This document shows, in pieces, positions 45,235 to 53,114 of a stretch of DNA of 64,000 nt; within the stretch, counting starts at the first letter, position 1, and every line of letters starts with the position of its first letter. Origin of the DNA: Mycolicibacterium rhodesiae NBB3 (GTDB lineage: Bacteria > Actinomycetota > Actinomycetes > Mycobacteriales > Mycobacteriaceae). A program made the position numbers and the translations under genes. The DNA is taken from assembly GCF_000230895.2 (NCBI RefSeq), contig NC_016604.1, positions 3,534,001-3,598,000 of the forward strand, read 5' to 3'. A model generated the notes under the pieces. That model was not told the DNA's origin. It was given only the letters and a program-made list of their open reading frames with translations, and did no database searches.

Positions 45235-46382
45235 TGAGCATGCGTTTGCGCGGGGTCGCCGGGCTGCTGGCGGTCGCCGTCGTGGTGTCCGGGTGCGCCA
45301 ATTGGCAAGGGCTGAATTCGTTTGCCCTGCCGGGGGTCGAGGGGCGCGGCCCCGGCGCATTCACGATTCAGGCGCAGATGCCCGATGTCGACAACATCGA
45401 ACCCAATTCCCGGGTCCGGGTCGCCGATGTCACGGTCGGCAACGTGACCAAGATCGAGCGCCAGGGCTGGAATGCCTTGGTCACCATGGAACTCAACGAG
45501 AACGTCGCGCTGCCCGCCAATGCGACGGCCAAGCTCGGACAGACCAGCTTGTTGGGTTCGCTGCACATCGAACTCGCGCCGCCGACCGATGAGGCGCCGC
45601 AGGGCAGATTGCACGAAGGTTCGCTGATCCCGTTGAAGTCGGCGAGCAATTACCCGAGCACCGAGCAGACGCTCGCCGCCGTCGCGCTGCTGCTCAACGG
45701 CGGCGGGATCGGCCACGTTCAGGAGATCACCGAGGCATTCAGCACCGCGTGGACCGGCCGGGAGGCCGACCTGCGCAGCCTGATCGAACAGCTCGACGTC
45801 TTCATCGGTTACGTGAACGATCAGAAGGGCGACATCATCGAGGCCAATGAGAGCCTCAACAATCTGGTCGGCCAGATCGCCGAGCAGAAGCCGGTGGTGG
45901 ACAAGGCTTTACGCACCATCCCCGATGCGCTTGAGGTGCTGAAGGATCAGCGCAACAACCTCTCCGAGGCGCTGGTTCAACTGGGCAGATTCAGTGCGCT
46001 GGCCGCAGATTCCGTCGATCAGACGAAGGAGGCCCTGGTCCAGGAGCTCAGAGATCTCGGACCGGTGCTGGAGTCGCTGGCCAACGCCGGTCCCGCCCTC
46101 ACCCGCGCGCTGAGCTTCCTGCCGACGTTCCCCTTCCCGAAAGAGACCCTGACCAACTGGATTCGGGGCGACTACGCGAACCTGTCGTTGATCGTCGACA
46201 TGACATTGAGCCGCATCGACCAAGGCTTCTTCACCGGAACACGGTTCGAGTGCAATCTGACGTGGATGGAGTTGTTCTGGGGTCGCACCATCGGCCAGAT
46301 GCCGAGCCCGTGCAACCATAACGTCCCGCCACCGGGGGGCAACCCGTTGCTCGAGGCGTACCGCTGGGATCAGGGGCCGTGA
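45234..46382 (+). CDS. mceE: MceE-type lipoprotein
   Basis: This 382-residue Mce subunit has a lipoprotein signal: after GLLAVAVVVSGC the lipobox cysteine is residue 21. MceE members are typically lipoproteins. The MCE domain includes NIEPNSRVRVADVTVGNVTK, followed by helical segments and a cysteine-containing C-terminus (NLTWMELFWGRTIGQMPSPC). The ATG at 45234 overlaps the mceD stop (TGATG). A GTG three bases earlier is also possible. Confidence 0.9.
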   Translation: MSMRLRGVAGLLAVAVVVSGCANWQGLNSFALPGVEGRGPGAFTIQAQMPDVDNIEPNSRVRVADVTVGNVTKIERQGWNALVTMELNENVALPANATAKLGQTSLLGSLHIELAPPTDEAPQGRLHEGSLIPLKSASNYPSTEQTLAAVALLLNGGGIGHVQEITEAFSTAWTGREADLRSLIEQLDVFIGYVNDQKGDIIEANESLNNLVGQIAEQKPVVDKALRTIPDALEVLKDQRNNLSEALVQLGRFSALAADSVDQTKEALVQELRDLGPVLESLANAGPALTRALSFLPTFPFPKETLTNWIRGDYANLSLIVDMTLSRIDQGFFTGTRFECNLTWMELFWGRTIGQMPSPCNHNVPPPGGNPLLEAYRWDQGP

Positions 46383-46383
46383 C

Positions 46384-47844
46384 ATGCGACTGACTCGACA
46401 GATCGTCATCCAGCTGCTGATCTTCTCGGTGCTGGCTGTGGTGGCGCTCGGCATCATGGTCGTGTCCTACATGCGACTGCCCGCGCTGATGGGTGTCGGG
46501 CAGTACCGCGTCACCCTGGAGATGCCCGAAGCCGGTGGGCTCTATTCGCGGGGAAACGTCACCTATCGCGGGACGCAGGTCGGCATCGTGAAGAGCGTGA
46601 ACCTCACCGACAACGGTGTGGCAGCTGATCTTTCGCTGGACTCCGATGTGCCGATACCCGCCGATCTCGAGGCCGAGGTGCACAGCGTGTCCGCGGTCGG
46701 TGAGCTCTACGTGCAGCTGATACCGCGTAGCGGCGACGGTCCGAAGTTGAAGAACGGCGACGTCATCCCTCAGGATCGCGCGAGAGTGCCCATCGACGTG
46801 AACACGGTTCTGGATGCGACGAACCGCGGTCTTGCCGCGATTCCCCGCGAGAACCTGCAGACGGCGGTCGACGAGGCGTATACCGCGGTCGGCGGACTCG
46901 GCCCTGAGTTGTCGCGGTTGGTGGACGGCGGGACGAACCTGGCCATCGATGCCCGCGCGAATCTCGACCCCTTGACCACGCTGATCGATCAGTCGAAACC
47001 GATCCTCGATTCGCAGACCGACAGCGGTGGGGCGATCGAGGCGTGGGCGTCCAATCTGGCGTCGATCACCGATCAGCTGCAGTCGCAGGACCCCGCTGTG
47101 GCCGGCATCCTCGAGAAGGGGCCCGGCGCAACTGAAGAGGTGCGGGCTCTGTTCGACCGCCTGCAGCCGACGTTGCCGATCGTGTTGGCCAACCTGGTCA
47201 GCATCGGCGAAGTCGCTGTCGCCTATCAGCCGAGCCTCGAACAGCTGTTGGTGTTGTTCCCCCAGGGCACTGCGACGACGCAGGCGATCGGCGTCGCCAA
47301 GGCGAATACCAAGCAGGACTACATGGGCGACTACCTGACGCTGAACCTCAACCTGAATCTGCCGCCGCCGTGCACCACCGGGTTCCTCCCCACCCAGCAG
47401 CAGCGTGTCCCCGCGCTCCAGGACTATCCGGACCGGCCTGCCGGCGATGTGTATTGCCGTATCCCGCAGGACGCGCCGTTCAATGTCCGCGGTGCCCGCA
47501 ACCTGCCGTGCGTGACCGTGCCGGGCAAACGCGCCCCCACGGTGAAGATGTGTGAGAGCGACGAGAACTATGTGCCGCTCAACGACGGCTACAACTGGAA
47601 GGGCGATCCGAACGGCACGCTCTCCGGGCAGCCGATTCCCCAGCTGCCACCCGGCACTCCGCCTGCAGAAGCAGCTCCTCCGCAGGGTCCGGCACCGCCG
47701 CCGATAGCGGCCGCCGAATATGATCCGGCGACAGGCACGTACGTTGGACCGGACGGACGTGTGTACACACAGTCCAACCTGGCCCGAAGCGCCGCAGAGG
47801 AGCAAACATGGCAGACGATGCTGCTGCCCCCGACGGGGAACTGA
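46384..47844 (+). CDS. mceF: MceF-type protein
   Basis: This 486-residue last Mce subunit has an N-terminal anchor (IVIQLLIFSVLAVVALGIMV), an MCE domain with AGGLYSRGNVTYRGTQVGIV, a helical region, a cysteine-rich patch (VYCRIPQDAPFNVRG to VKMCESDENY) and a tail that reads ATGTYVGPDGRVYTQSNLAR. Its 3' end overlaps the first mas gene by 37 bases, an unusually long overlap in this operon. Confidence 0.9.
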   Translation: MRLTRQIVIQLLIFSVLAVVALGIMVVSYMRLPALMGVGQYRVTLEMPEAGGLYSRGNVTYRGTQVGIVKSVNLTDNGVAADLSLDSDVPIPADLEAEVHSVSAVGELYVQLIPRSGDGPKLKNGDVIPQDRARVPIDVNTVLDATNRGLAAIPRENLQTAVDEAYTAVGGLGPELSRLVDGGTNLAIDARANLDPLTTLIDQSKPILDSQTDSGGAIEAWASNLASITDQLQSQDPAVAGILEKGPGATEEVRALFDRLQPTLPIVLANLVSIGEVAVAYQPSLEQLLVLFPQGTATTQAIGVAKANTKQDYMGDYLTLNLNLNLPPPCTTGFLPTQQQRVPALQDYPDRPAGDVYCRIPQDAPFNVRGARNLPCVTVPGKRAPTVKMCESDENYVPLNDGYNWKGDPNGTLSGQPIPQLPPGTPPAEAAPPQGPAPPPIAAAEYDPATGTYVGPDGRVYTQSNLARSAAEEQTWQTMLLPPTGN

Positions 47845-48566
47845 CCGAGTCTTCGGCCGCCGAGGAGTCCTCCGGCGCCGTCGAGCCCGAATCAGCCGCG
47901 AAGGAGGCCGACACCACGTCGGACGCCGAGGCCGCCGAAAAGACCGCCGAAGCTGCGGACGAGAGGGCTGACAAGTCTGATGACAAGGCCGATGAGACCG
48001 AGGCTGTTGACGAGACCGAGGCCGCTGCCGAGACCGACGAACCGGCTGACGACGGGGCGGCGCCCAAGCCCCCGAAGAAGCCGATGTCGCATCTTCGGCT
48101 GGCCACGATCGCCGGGCTCGTCGTGGTGCTCGCGCTCGCCGGGCTGACTGGCTGGTCAGGTTATCGCGGGTACAAGGCATACCAGGGCGAGAAGCAGCGC
48201 GAATTGTTCCTCCAGGTGGGCAGGCAGGGCGCGATCAATCTCACGACCATCGACTGGGAGCACGCCGAGGCGGACGTGCAGCGTGTGCTCGACTCGGCGA
48301 CGGGCACCTTCTACGACGACTTCCAGAATCGCTCGGCGCCGTTCGTAGAGGTCGTGAAGCAGGCACAGTCGAAGTCGGTCGGCACGATCTCAGAAGCAGG
48401 GCTGGAGTCGGCTTCAAACGACGAGGCGAAAGTGTTGGTGGCGGTGACCGTCAACACCTCGAATCTGGGTGCGCCCCAGCAGGAGCCACGAGCCTGGCGA
48501 ATGCGCCTGACGGTGACGAAGGTTGGTGATGACGCAAAAGTGTCGAACGTGGAGTTCGTGCCGTGA
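47808..48566 (+). CDS. Mce-associated membrane protein (Mas), acidic N-terminus
   Basis: This is a 252-residue protein. The first 90 residues are extremely acidic and alanine/glutamate/aspartate-rich with no hydrophobic core. One membrane helix follows at about 100-117 (LATIAGLVVVLALAGLTGW), then an extracytoplasmic NTF2-like domain ending VGDDAKVSNVEFVP. Mas proteins stabilise Mce complexes. It overlaps mceF by 37 bases and the second mas gene by 4. Confidence 0.88.
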   Translation: MADDAAAPDGELTESSAAEESSGAVEPESAAKEADTTSDAEAAEKTAEAADERADKSDDKADETEAVDETEAAAETDEPADDGAAPKPPKKPMSHLRLATIAGLVVVLALAGLTGWSGYRGYKAYQGEKQRELFLQVGRQGAINLTTIDWEHAEADVQRVLDSATGTFYDDFQNRSAPFVEVVKQAQSKSVGTISEAGLESASNDEAKVLVAVTVNTSNLGAPQQEPRAWRMRLTVTKVGDDAKVSNVEFVP

Positions 48567-49312
48567 GCAATAGACACCGGATGCCCGCCGGCCGACCCAA
48601 GGGCGAGGAGGACCCCGCCGAGGTGACCGAGCAGGCCACGGCCGAGGAACCCACGGAGACCGCCGAGGCGGCCGCACCGACGGCCGACGAGACCGTCGAT
48701 GTCGAGGTGACCGAAACGCCTGACACGGCAGAGGCCGAGGCTGTCGACATCGAGGAGGCCGAAGCCGCCGACGAGGAAACCGGAGCCGACAAGCGGAAGG
48801 TCAACTGGCCGCGCGTACTCGCCTACGGTGTGCTCCCCGGACTCGCTCTGGTGCTCGCGCTGGCGGCAGGGTTCGCCAGGTGGGAGTACCTCTCGAGCGA
48901 CTACGGCGCCATGCCCCCCGCCGTGTCCGACCAAAACCCCTCTCCGGCACTGGAATCGATGAACGCGGCCAGGGACAGCACCATCAAGATGTTGTCGTAC
49001 AAGCCCGACACCGTCGATCAGCAACTCAATGCCGCCCGCGACCTGCTGACCGGTGATTTCCGCGATTCCTACACGTCGTTGATCACCGATGTGGTAATAC
49101 CCGGGGCACAGCAGAAGCAGATCTCCGCCGTCGCGTCCGTTCCGGCTGTTGCGTCGGTCTCCGCTGATCCGAAACACGCCGTCGTGCTGGTGTTCGTCAA
49201 CCAGACCGTGGTCGTCGGGCAGGACCTCCCGTCCGACACCGCATCCAGTGTCCGCGTGACGTTGGACAAGGTGGACGGCCGCTGGTTGATCTCGGAGTTC
49301 GAACCCGTCTGA
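48563..49312 (+). CDS. Mce-associated membrane protein (Mas), second copy
   Basis: This 249-residue protein is arranged like its neighbour: an acidic N-terminus of about 75 residues, a membrane helix near VLAYGVLPGLALVLALAAGF, and an extracytoplasmic domain with NAARDLLTGDFRDSYTSLI and a final LDKVDGRWLISEFEPV. It starts in a 4-base overlap with the first mas gene and its stop overlaps the hydrolase start by one base. The two mas genes probably arose by tandem duplication, now diverged. Confidence 0.88.
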   Translation: MSNRHRMPAGRPKGEEDPAEVTEQATAEEPTETAEAAAPTADETVDVEVTETPDTAEAEAVDIEEAEAADEETGADKRKVNWPRVLAYGVLPGLALVLALAAGFARWEYLSSDYGAMPPAVSDQNPSPALESMNAARDSTIKMLSYKPDTVDQQLNAARDLLTGDFRDSYTSLITDVVIPGAQQKQISAVASVPAVASVSADPKHAVVLVFVNQTVVVGQDLPSDTASSVRVTLDKVDGRWLISEFEPV

Positions 49313-50211
49313 TGCTCGAACCCGAGCAGATCGACGTCGCGACCCCGGCGGTGCAGTTGCGTGTGCTGTCGTGGGGGCCAGAAGATGCGCCGATCGCGTT
49401 GTGCCTGCACGGTTTTCCCGACACTGCCCACGGGTGGCGCAACGTCGCGCCGGTGCTCGTCGACGCAGGCTGGCGGGTGGTCGCGCCGTTCATGCGCGGC
49501 TATGCGCCGTCGTCACTGCCGAAGGATGGCAGCCACCACATCGGTGCGTTGATGGACGACGCCCTGCGGGTGCTCGACACCATCGGAGCGACGGGCCGCG
49601 ATGTGATCGTCGGTCACGATTGGGGCGCCATGGCGGCGACGGGGCTGGCGGCAATGCCTGACAGTCCGTTCGAGAAGGCGGTCATCATGTCGGTGCCGCC
49701 GAGCGCATCGTTCCGGCCGCCCGGCGGAGGAACCTCCGACGTCGGTCGCCTCGTTGCGACATTGCCCGCACAGCTTCGGCGCAGCTGGTACATCCTGTAC
49801 TTCCAATTGCCTTGGTTGCCCGAGCATTCCACCGACTGGATCGTGCCGCGGCTGTGGCGGAAATGGTCACCCGACTACCAGGCGGACGAGGATGTGCGCT
49901 ACGTACACGCCGCCATCGGGGCGCCCGATCGATGGCGCGCAGCGCTGAAGTACTACCGGACGGTCGTTCGCAATTCCAGAGTTCCGGCGCAGTACGCGCA
50001 GCTGCACGAGCACTGGCTCGCCGCACCGCGGATCCCGACGCTGTATTTGCACGGCCGCGACGACGGCTGCGCCACAGCCGATTACGCGGAATGGGTCGAG
50101 AAGATCCTGCCGGACGGCAGCGAAGTGGCGATCGTCGAACATGCCGGGCATTTCCTGCAACTCGACCAGCCCGACGTGGTGGGCCGTCGAATAGCCGAGT
50201 TCATCGGCTAG
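49312..50211 (+). CDS. Epoxide-hydrolase-like alpha/beta-hydrolase joined to the mce operon
   Basis: This 299-residue alpha/beta-hydrolase has HGFPDTAHGWRNVAPVL, nucleophile aspartate in GHDWGA, and late histidine in EHAGHFLQLD. The aspartate nucleophile places it with epoxide hydrolases and dehalogenases, not esterases. Its ATG overlaps the stop of the second mas gene (TGATG), so it is translated from the mce transcript. The likely substrate is an imported lipid or its epoxide. Confidence 0.87.
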   Translation: MLEPEQIDVATPAVQLRVLSWGPEDAPIALCLHGFPDTAHGWRNVAPVLVDAGWRVVAPFMRGYAPSSLPKDGSHHIGALMDDALRVLDTIGATGRDVIVGHDWGAMAATGLAAMPDSPFEKAVIMSVPPSASFRPPGGGTSDVGRLVATLPAQLRRSWYILYFQLPWLPEHSTDWIVPRLWRKWSPDYQADEDVRYVHAAIGAPDRWRAALKYYRTVVRNSRVPAQYAQLHEHWLAAPRIPTLYLHGRDDGCATADYAEWVEKILPDGSEVAIVEHAGHFLQLDQPDVVGRRIAEFIG

Positions 50212-50214
50212 TCG

Positions 50215-51477
50215 ATGGCGGTCCATCGACTGTCTGCTGTCGATGCACAGACCCTCTGGCTGTCGGCAAAGATCCCGAACGACCAGTTTCTGCTCTATGC
50301 ATTCGCCGGTGTGCCGTCTGACCTCGATCGCGCGGTGCGAACGGTGCGCGATCGGGCGCAGGGGAGCGGCGAGCTGAGGTTGCGGGTGGATGATCGCGGC
50401 GCGTGGAGATATCCGCAGTGGGTCATCGACGACGTCGACGACAGCCAGTTCGTGATGCACGAGCTGGCCGACAGCAGCTGGGCCGGCTGTCTGGCCGCCG
50501 TCGCCCGGCTGAGTGATGACCAACTCGACGCAAGGGCAATGACCTGGCGGTTGCACGTCTTCGGCGGGGTGGACGGGATGCCTGGCGGTGGCGTGGGAAC
50601 GGTGGCGGTGCTGCAGACGACCCACGTGGTGGGTGACGGTATCCGCTCGTCGGCGTTGGCGGCGTGGATGTTCGGTAGGGACGAACCGGTGCCGCCGGTG
50701 ACGCCGCCGCGGCCCCTGCTCGCCGCGACATTGCCGTGGCGCACCTATCGGGCCGTGCGTACTCATGGACAGTTGGCACGCGACACCGAAGCCGGACGCG
50801 TTCCACCCCAGGCGGATTCATGTCCTGCCTTGCGAACCAACGCGCGGCCCGATGGTCTGCGGGGCATACGTACGGTGATTCGTGAGCGCGCTCAGCTGCC
50901 GGGGCCGACGGTCTCGGTGGGAGTGCTCGCGGCGGTGTCGACCGCGTTGTCGGAGCACCTGCGCGAACTCGGGGACGACCCGTCGACCCTGGGTGCGGAG
51001 GTGCCGATGGCCAAGACCGGCGAGCGTCGGGCTCACAACCACTTCGGCAACGTCGGTGTCGGGCTGTACCCGGGACTCGGACTCGACGAGCGGGCTACGC
51101 GGATCGCCGAGGATCTCGCATGCCGCCGCCGCCGCGCCGCCCATCCCGCGATGCGCGCCGCCAGTCTGGCCTTCGACGCGACCCCGGCTCCGCTACTGCG
51201 TTGGGGTGTTGAGCAATTCGATCCAGCGGTGCGCTCGCCAACCGTCACCGGCAACACCGTCGTCTCCAGCGTCAACCGTGGCGCCGCCGATCTGCACTTC
51301 GGTGAGGCGCCCGTGGCGCTCTCAGCGGGCTACCCGGGATTGTCTCCCATGATGGGACTCGCCCATGGTGTGCACGGCATTGGCGACACCATCGCGATCA
51401 GCGTGCACGCCGCGGACTCTGCGATCGGCGACATCGACGCCTACGTCGAGCGACTGGAGGCAGCGCTCCGGCGCTGA
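50215..51477 (+). CDS. WS/DGAT-like acyltransferase, end of the mce operon
   Basis: This 420-residue protein is related to bacterial wax ester/triacylglycerol synthases. It opens RLSAVDAQTLWLSAKIPNDQ, and the catalytic HHxxxDG motif appears as THVVGDG, in which only the second histidine and the DG are kept. A C-terminal half with GNTVVSSVNRGAADLHFGE and IAISVHAADSAIGD fits the DUF1298 part. It follows the hydrolase by 3 bases and closes the transcript. It may esterify or transfer acyl groups; activity with one histidine is plausible for this fold. Confidence 0.8.
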   Translation: MAVHRLSAVDAQTLWLSAKIPNDQFLLYAFAGVPSDLDRAVRTVRDRAQGSGELRLRVDDRGAWRYPQWVIDDVDDSQFVMHELADSSWAGCLAAVARLSDDQLDARAMTWRLHVFGGVDGMPGGGVGTVAVLQTTHVVGDGIRSSALAAWMFGRDEPVPPVTPPRPLLAATLPWRTYRAVRTHGQLARDTEAGRVPPQADSCPALRTNARPDGLRGIRTVIRERAQLPGPTVSVGVLAAVSTALSEHLRELGDDPSTLGAEVPMAKTGERRAHNHFGNVGVGLYPGLGLDERATRIAEDLACRRRRAAHPAMRAASLAFDATPAPLLRWGVEQFDPAVRSPTVTGNTVVSSVNRGAADLHFGEAPVALSAGYPGLSPMMGLAHGVHGIGDTIAISVHAADSAIGDIDAYVERLEAALRR

Positions 51478-51530
51478 CGTGCGCAGATGCGCAGACATGG
51501 CGAATGACGTATTGACGCCGAAGTAAACGG

Positions 51531-51740
51531 ATGGATGCTTCGCCCGCCGAGTTGAAGGCGGCCTTTGCGTCAGTGCGCGAATCGCAGCAAACGCTACGAA
51601 AAGCGGTTCGGAATTCAGAGCAAACAATTGCAATGCAATTGCATTTTGTTGCGTCGATGACGACTCTCTGGTCGGCGTTTACTGCGAATTGCAGGAGGGC
51701 AATAACTGCGCGGGATCTGATCTTGAAAGCCATTACTTGA
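51531..51740 (+). CDS. Possible small helical protein in an AT-richer island
   Basis: This 69-residue ORF starts MDASPAELKAAFASVRESQQ and looks like one continuous helix with heptad-like spacing. The start has only a weak upstream purine stretch. Base composition of this part is clearly more AT-rich than the neighbours. It follows the mce operon by 53 bases. I recognise no family; it could be a real small gene from transferred DNA or chance. Confidence 0.35.
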   Translation: MDASPAELKAAFASVRESQQTLRKAVRNSEQTIAMQLHFVASMTTLWSAFTANCRRAITARDLILKAIT

Positions 51741-51860
51741 TCTTGAAACTCGTTGAAAAGCGGCGCGCTGAATTTGCCAATTCGGCGGCGGATGCAGATC
51801 AGCGGCGTACAGTCAGCCCAGTCGGCAGAAATCGTTGTTCTGGACGAAGGGGGATCTGTA

Positions 51861-51977
51861 ATGCCACTGCTCATTCGCAAATTGGTCCTTGCGTTTATGC
51901 TCGCCACGATGGTCGGAACGACATCAGGGTGCGTAATTCCGGTCACGTTCGAATGCGCGCCGCCGTTCACTTGCTAA
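51861..51977 (+). CDS. Putative 38-residue micro-lipoprotein
   Basis: The ORF begins MPLLIRKLVLAFMLATMVG and continues TTSGC, a good signal peptide ending in a lipobox with cysteine at residue 24. The mature part is only 15 residues, CVIPVTFECAPPFTC, with three cysteines in all. A purine run GAAGGGGGAT lies upstream of the ATG. Short secreted lipopeptides of this kind are easily missed. No family is recognised; a chance ORF cannot be excluded, but the signal is convincing. Confidence 0.45.
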   Translation: MPLLIRKLVLAFMLATMVGTTSGCVIPVTFECAPPFTC

Positions 51978-52160
51978 TAGCACGCTGACTTAAGACACCC
52001 GCGCACCAGCCGGTCGTCGGCTTTGTAATAGAGCTGTGCCTATGTCCGGCCGGCTGATAGCGCGCGGTTCCTCAGATGCCACGAATAATCGGTGGGTGCG
52101 CGCGTCCGTCGGGCCGCTTGCCTAGGCTGGCGTGCCGCAAGGAAGCGCTGCTTTTCGGTC

Positions 52161-52495
52161 GCCGAGATCGACGAATGTGAGCTACAGGAAGTATTTGCGG
52201 TGGACGTCGTTGCCGCATTCCTGCTGACCGGCCTTCTCGCGCCCGAATCGCTGATCGCCTGGGCGTCGGCCCGTCGGGCGTGCGCCTCAACGCGGTCGCG
52301 CACCCGGGGCCTACCTTGACCGAACGCGCCGCAGAGTTCGTCGGGCACATCGGACCGATGCCGGCACGACTACCCTCACGGCGGATGGCGACGCCCGCAG
52401 AGTTCGCCGCCGCCGTCACCTTCCTGGCCAGTGCCGACGCCGCGAACATCCACGGGACCATCCTCAGTGTCGATGGGGGCTGGGCAGCGACTTAA
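52161..52495 (+). pseudogene. Remnant of an SDR family dehydrogenase
   Basis: A first piece reads LQEVFAVDVVAAFLLTGLLAP in one frame, like the central strand and helix of a classical SDR. The next piece, from about 52280 in another frame, reads GVRLNAVAHPGPTLTERAAEF and then FLASADAANIHGTILSVDGG, the unmistakable SDR C-terminus. The catalytic serine and YxxxK segment between them is missing, as are the cofactor-binding N-terminus and NNAG. The gene is therefore dead by deletion and frameshift. It borders the AT-richer island. Confidence 0.7.
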
Positions 52496-52517
52496 CACAT
52501 GCCCTAGATTTTGTTGC

Positions 52518-53054
52518 ATGACTGCATACGACTCCGCTGCTGACATCGGCCTCCTCATCCTGCGAGTTGTCCTCGGTCTCACCATGGCTGCGCACGGTTA
52601 CAACAAGTTCTTCGGTAAGGGCGGACTGAAGGGCACTGCCGGCTGGTTCGACAGCATGGGGATGAAGCCGGGGATGTTCCACGCCAGGATCGCTGCGACC
52701 ACTGAGATGTCGGCGGGTATCGGCCTGGCGGTCGGACTGCTCACGCCCATCCCCGCAGCGGGCTTTGTGGCACTGATGCTGGTGGCCGCCTGGACTGTGC
52801 ACCGCCCCAACGGCTTCTTCATCGTCAAGGAGGGCTGGGAGTACAACCTGATCCTGGCGGCGTCGGCGGTCGGTATCGCGACGATCGGCGCGGGGCGGCT
52901 CAGCCTCGACCACCTTCTGTTCAGCACCTCGACGCTCTACGACTACCTGCACGGTTGGTGGGGCCTGGTCATCTCACTGGGCCTTGGACTGGCCGGAGGC
53001 ATCGGTCAGCTGGCCATCTTCTACCGGCCGCCGGCCAAGGCGGACGCCGCATAG
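52518..53054 (+). CDS. DoxX family membrane protein
   Basis: This 178-residue DoxX-type protein has four membrane segments, starting LLILRVVLGLTMAAHGYNKF (with the HG..KF motif of the family), then AGIGLAVGLLTPIPAAGFVAL, LILAASAVGIATIGAG and LVISLGLGLAGGIGQLAIFY. Members are found with redox enzymes, including quinone-linked systems; the function is not fixed. The ATG at 52518 gives the standard N-terminus. It follows the SDR remnant by 22 bases. Confidence 0.86.
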   Translation: MTAYDSAADIGLLILRVVLGLTMAAHGYNKFFGKGGLKGTAGWFDSMGMKPGMFHARIAATTEMSAGIGLAVGLLTPIPAAGFVALMLVAAWTVHRPNGFFIVKEGWEYNLILAASAVGIATIGAGRLSLDHLLFSTSTLYDYLHGWWGLVISLGLGLAGGIGQLAIFYRPPAKADAA

Positions 53055-53089
53055 CTTCTGCGAGTGGAGACAAACTGATTCCGCAAACC

Positions 53090-53103
53090 TAGAACACGTT
53101 CTA
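53090..53103. promoter_or_regulatory. KstR-type operator in front of the DUF3556 gene
   Basis: TAGAACACGTTCTA is a perfect palindrome that fits the KstR consensus TNNAACNNGTTNNA at every fixed position. It lies only 11 bases before the ATG at 53115, between the DoxX and DUF3556 genes, so repressor binding would block transcription start or early elongation. Confidence 0.75.
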
Positions 53104-53114
53104 GTCTTTCGGCC

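Noticed and set aside
46231..48180. 649-codon minus-strand frame
   Set aside because: Antisense to mceF and mas; arginine-rich low-complexity translation, no motif.
51398..51970. 190-codon minus-strand frame over the AT-richer island
   Set aside because: Its translation has no hydrophobic core or motif, ends in an arginine-rich run antisense to the acyltransferase gene, and lacks a ribosome-binding site.
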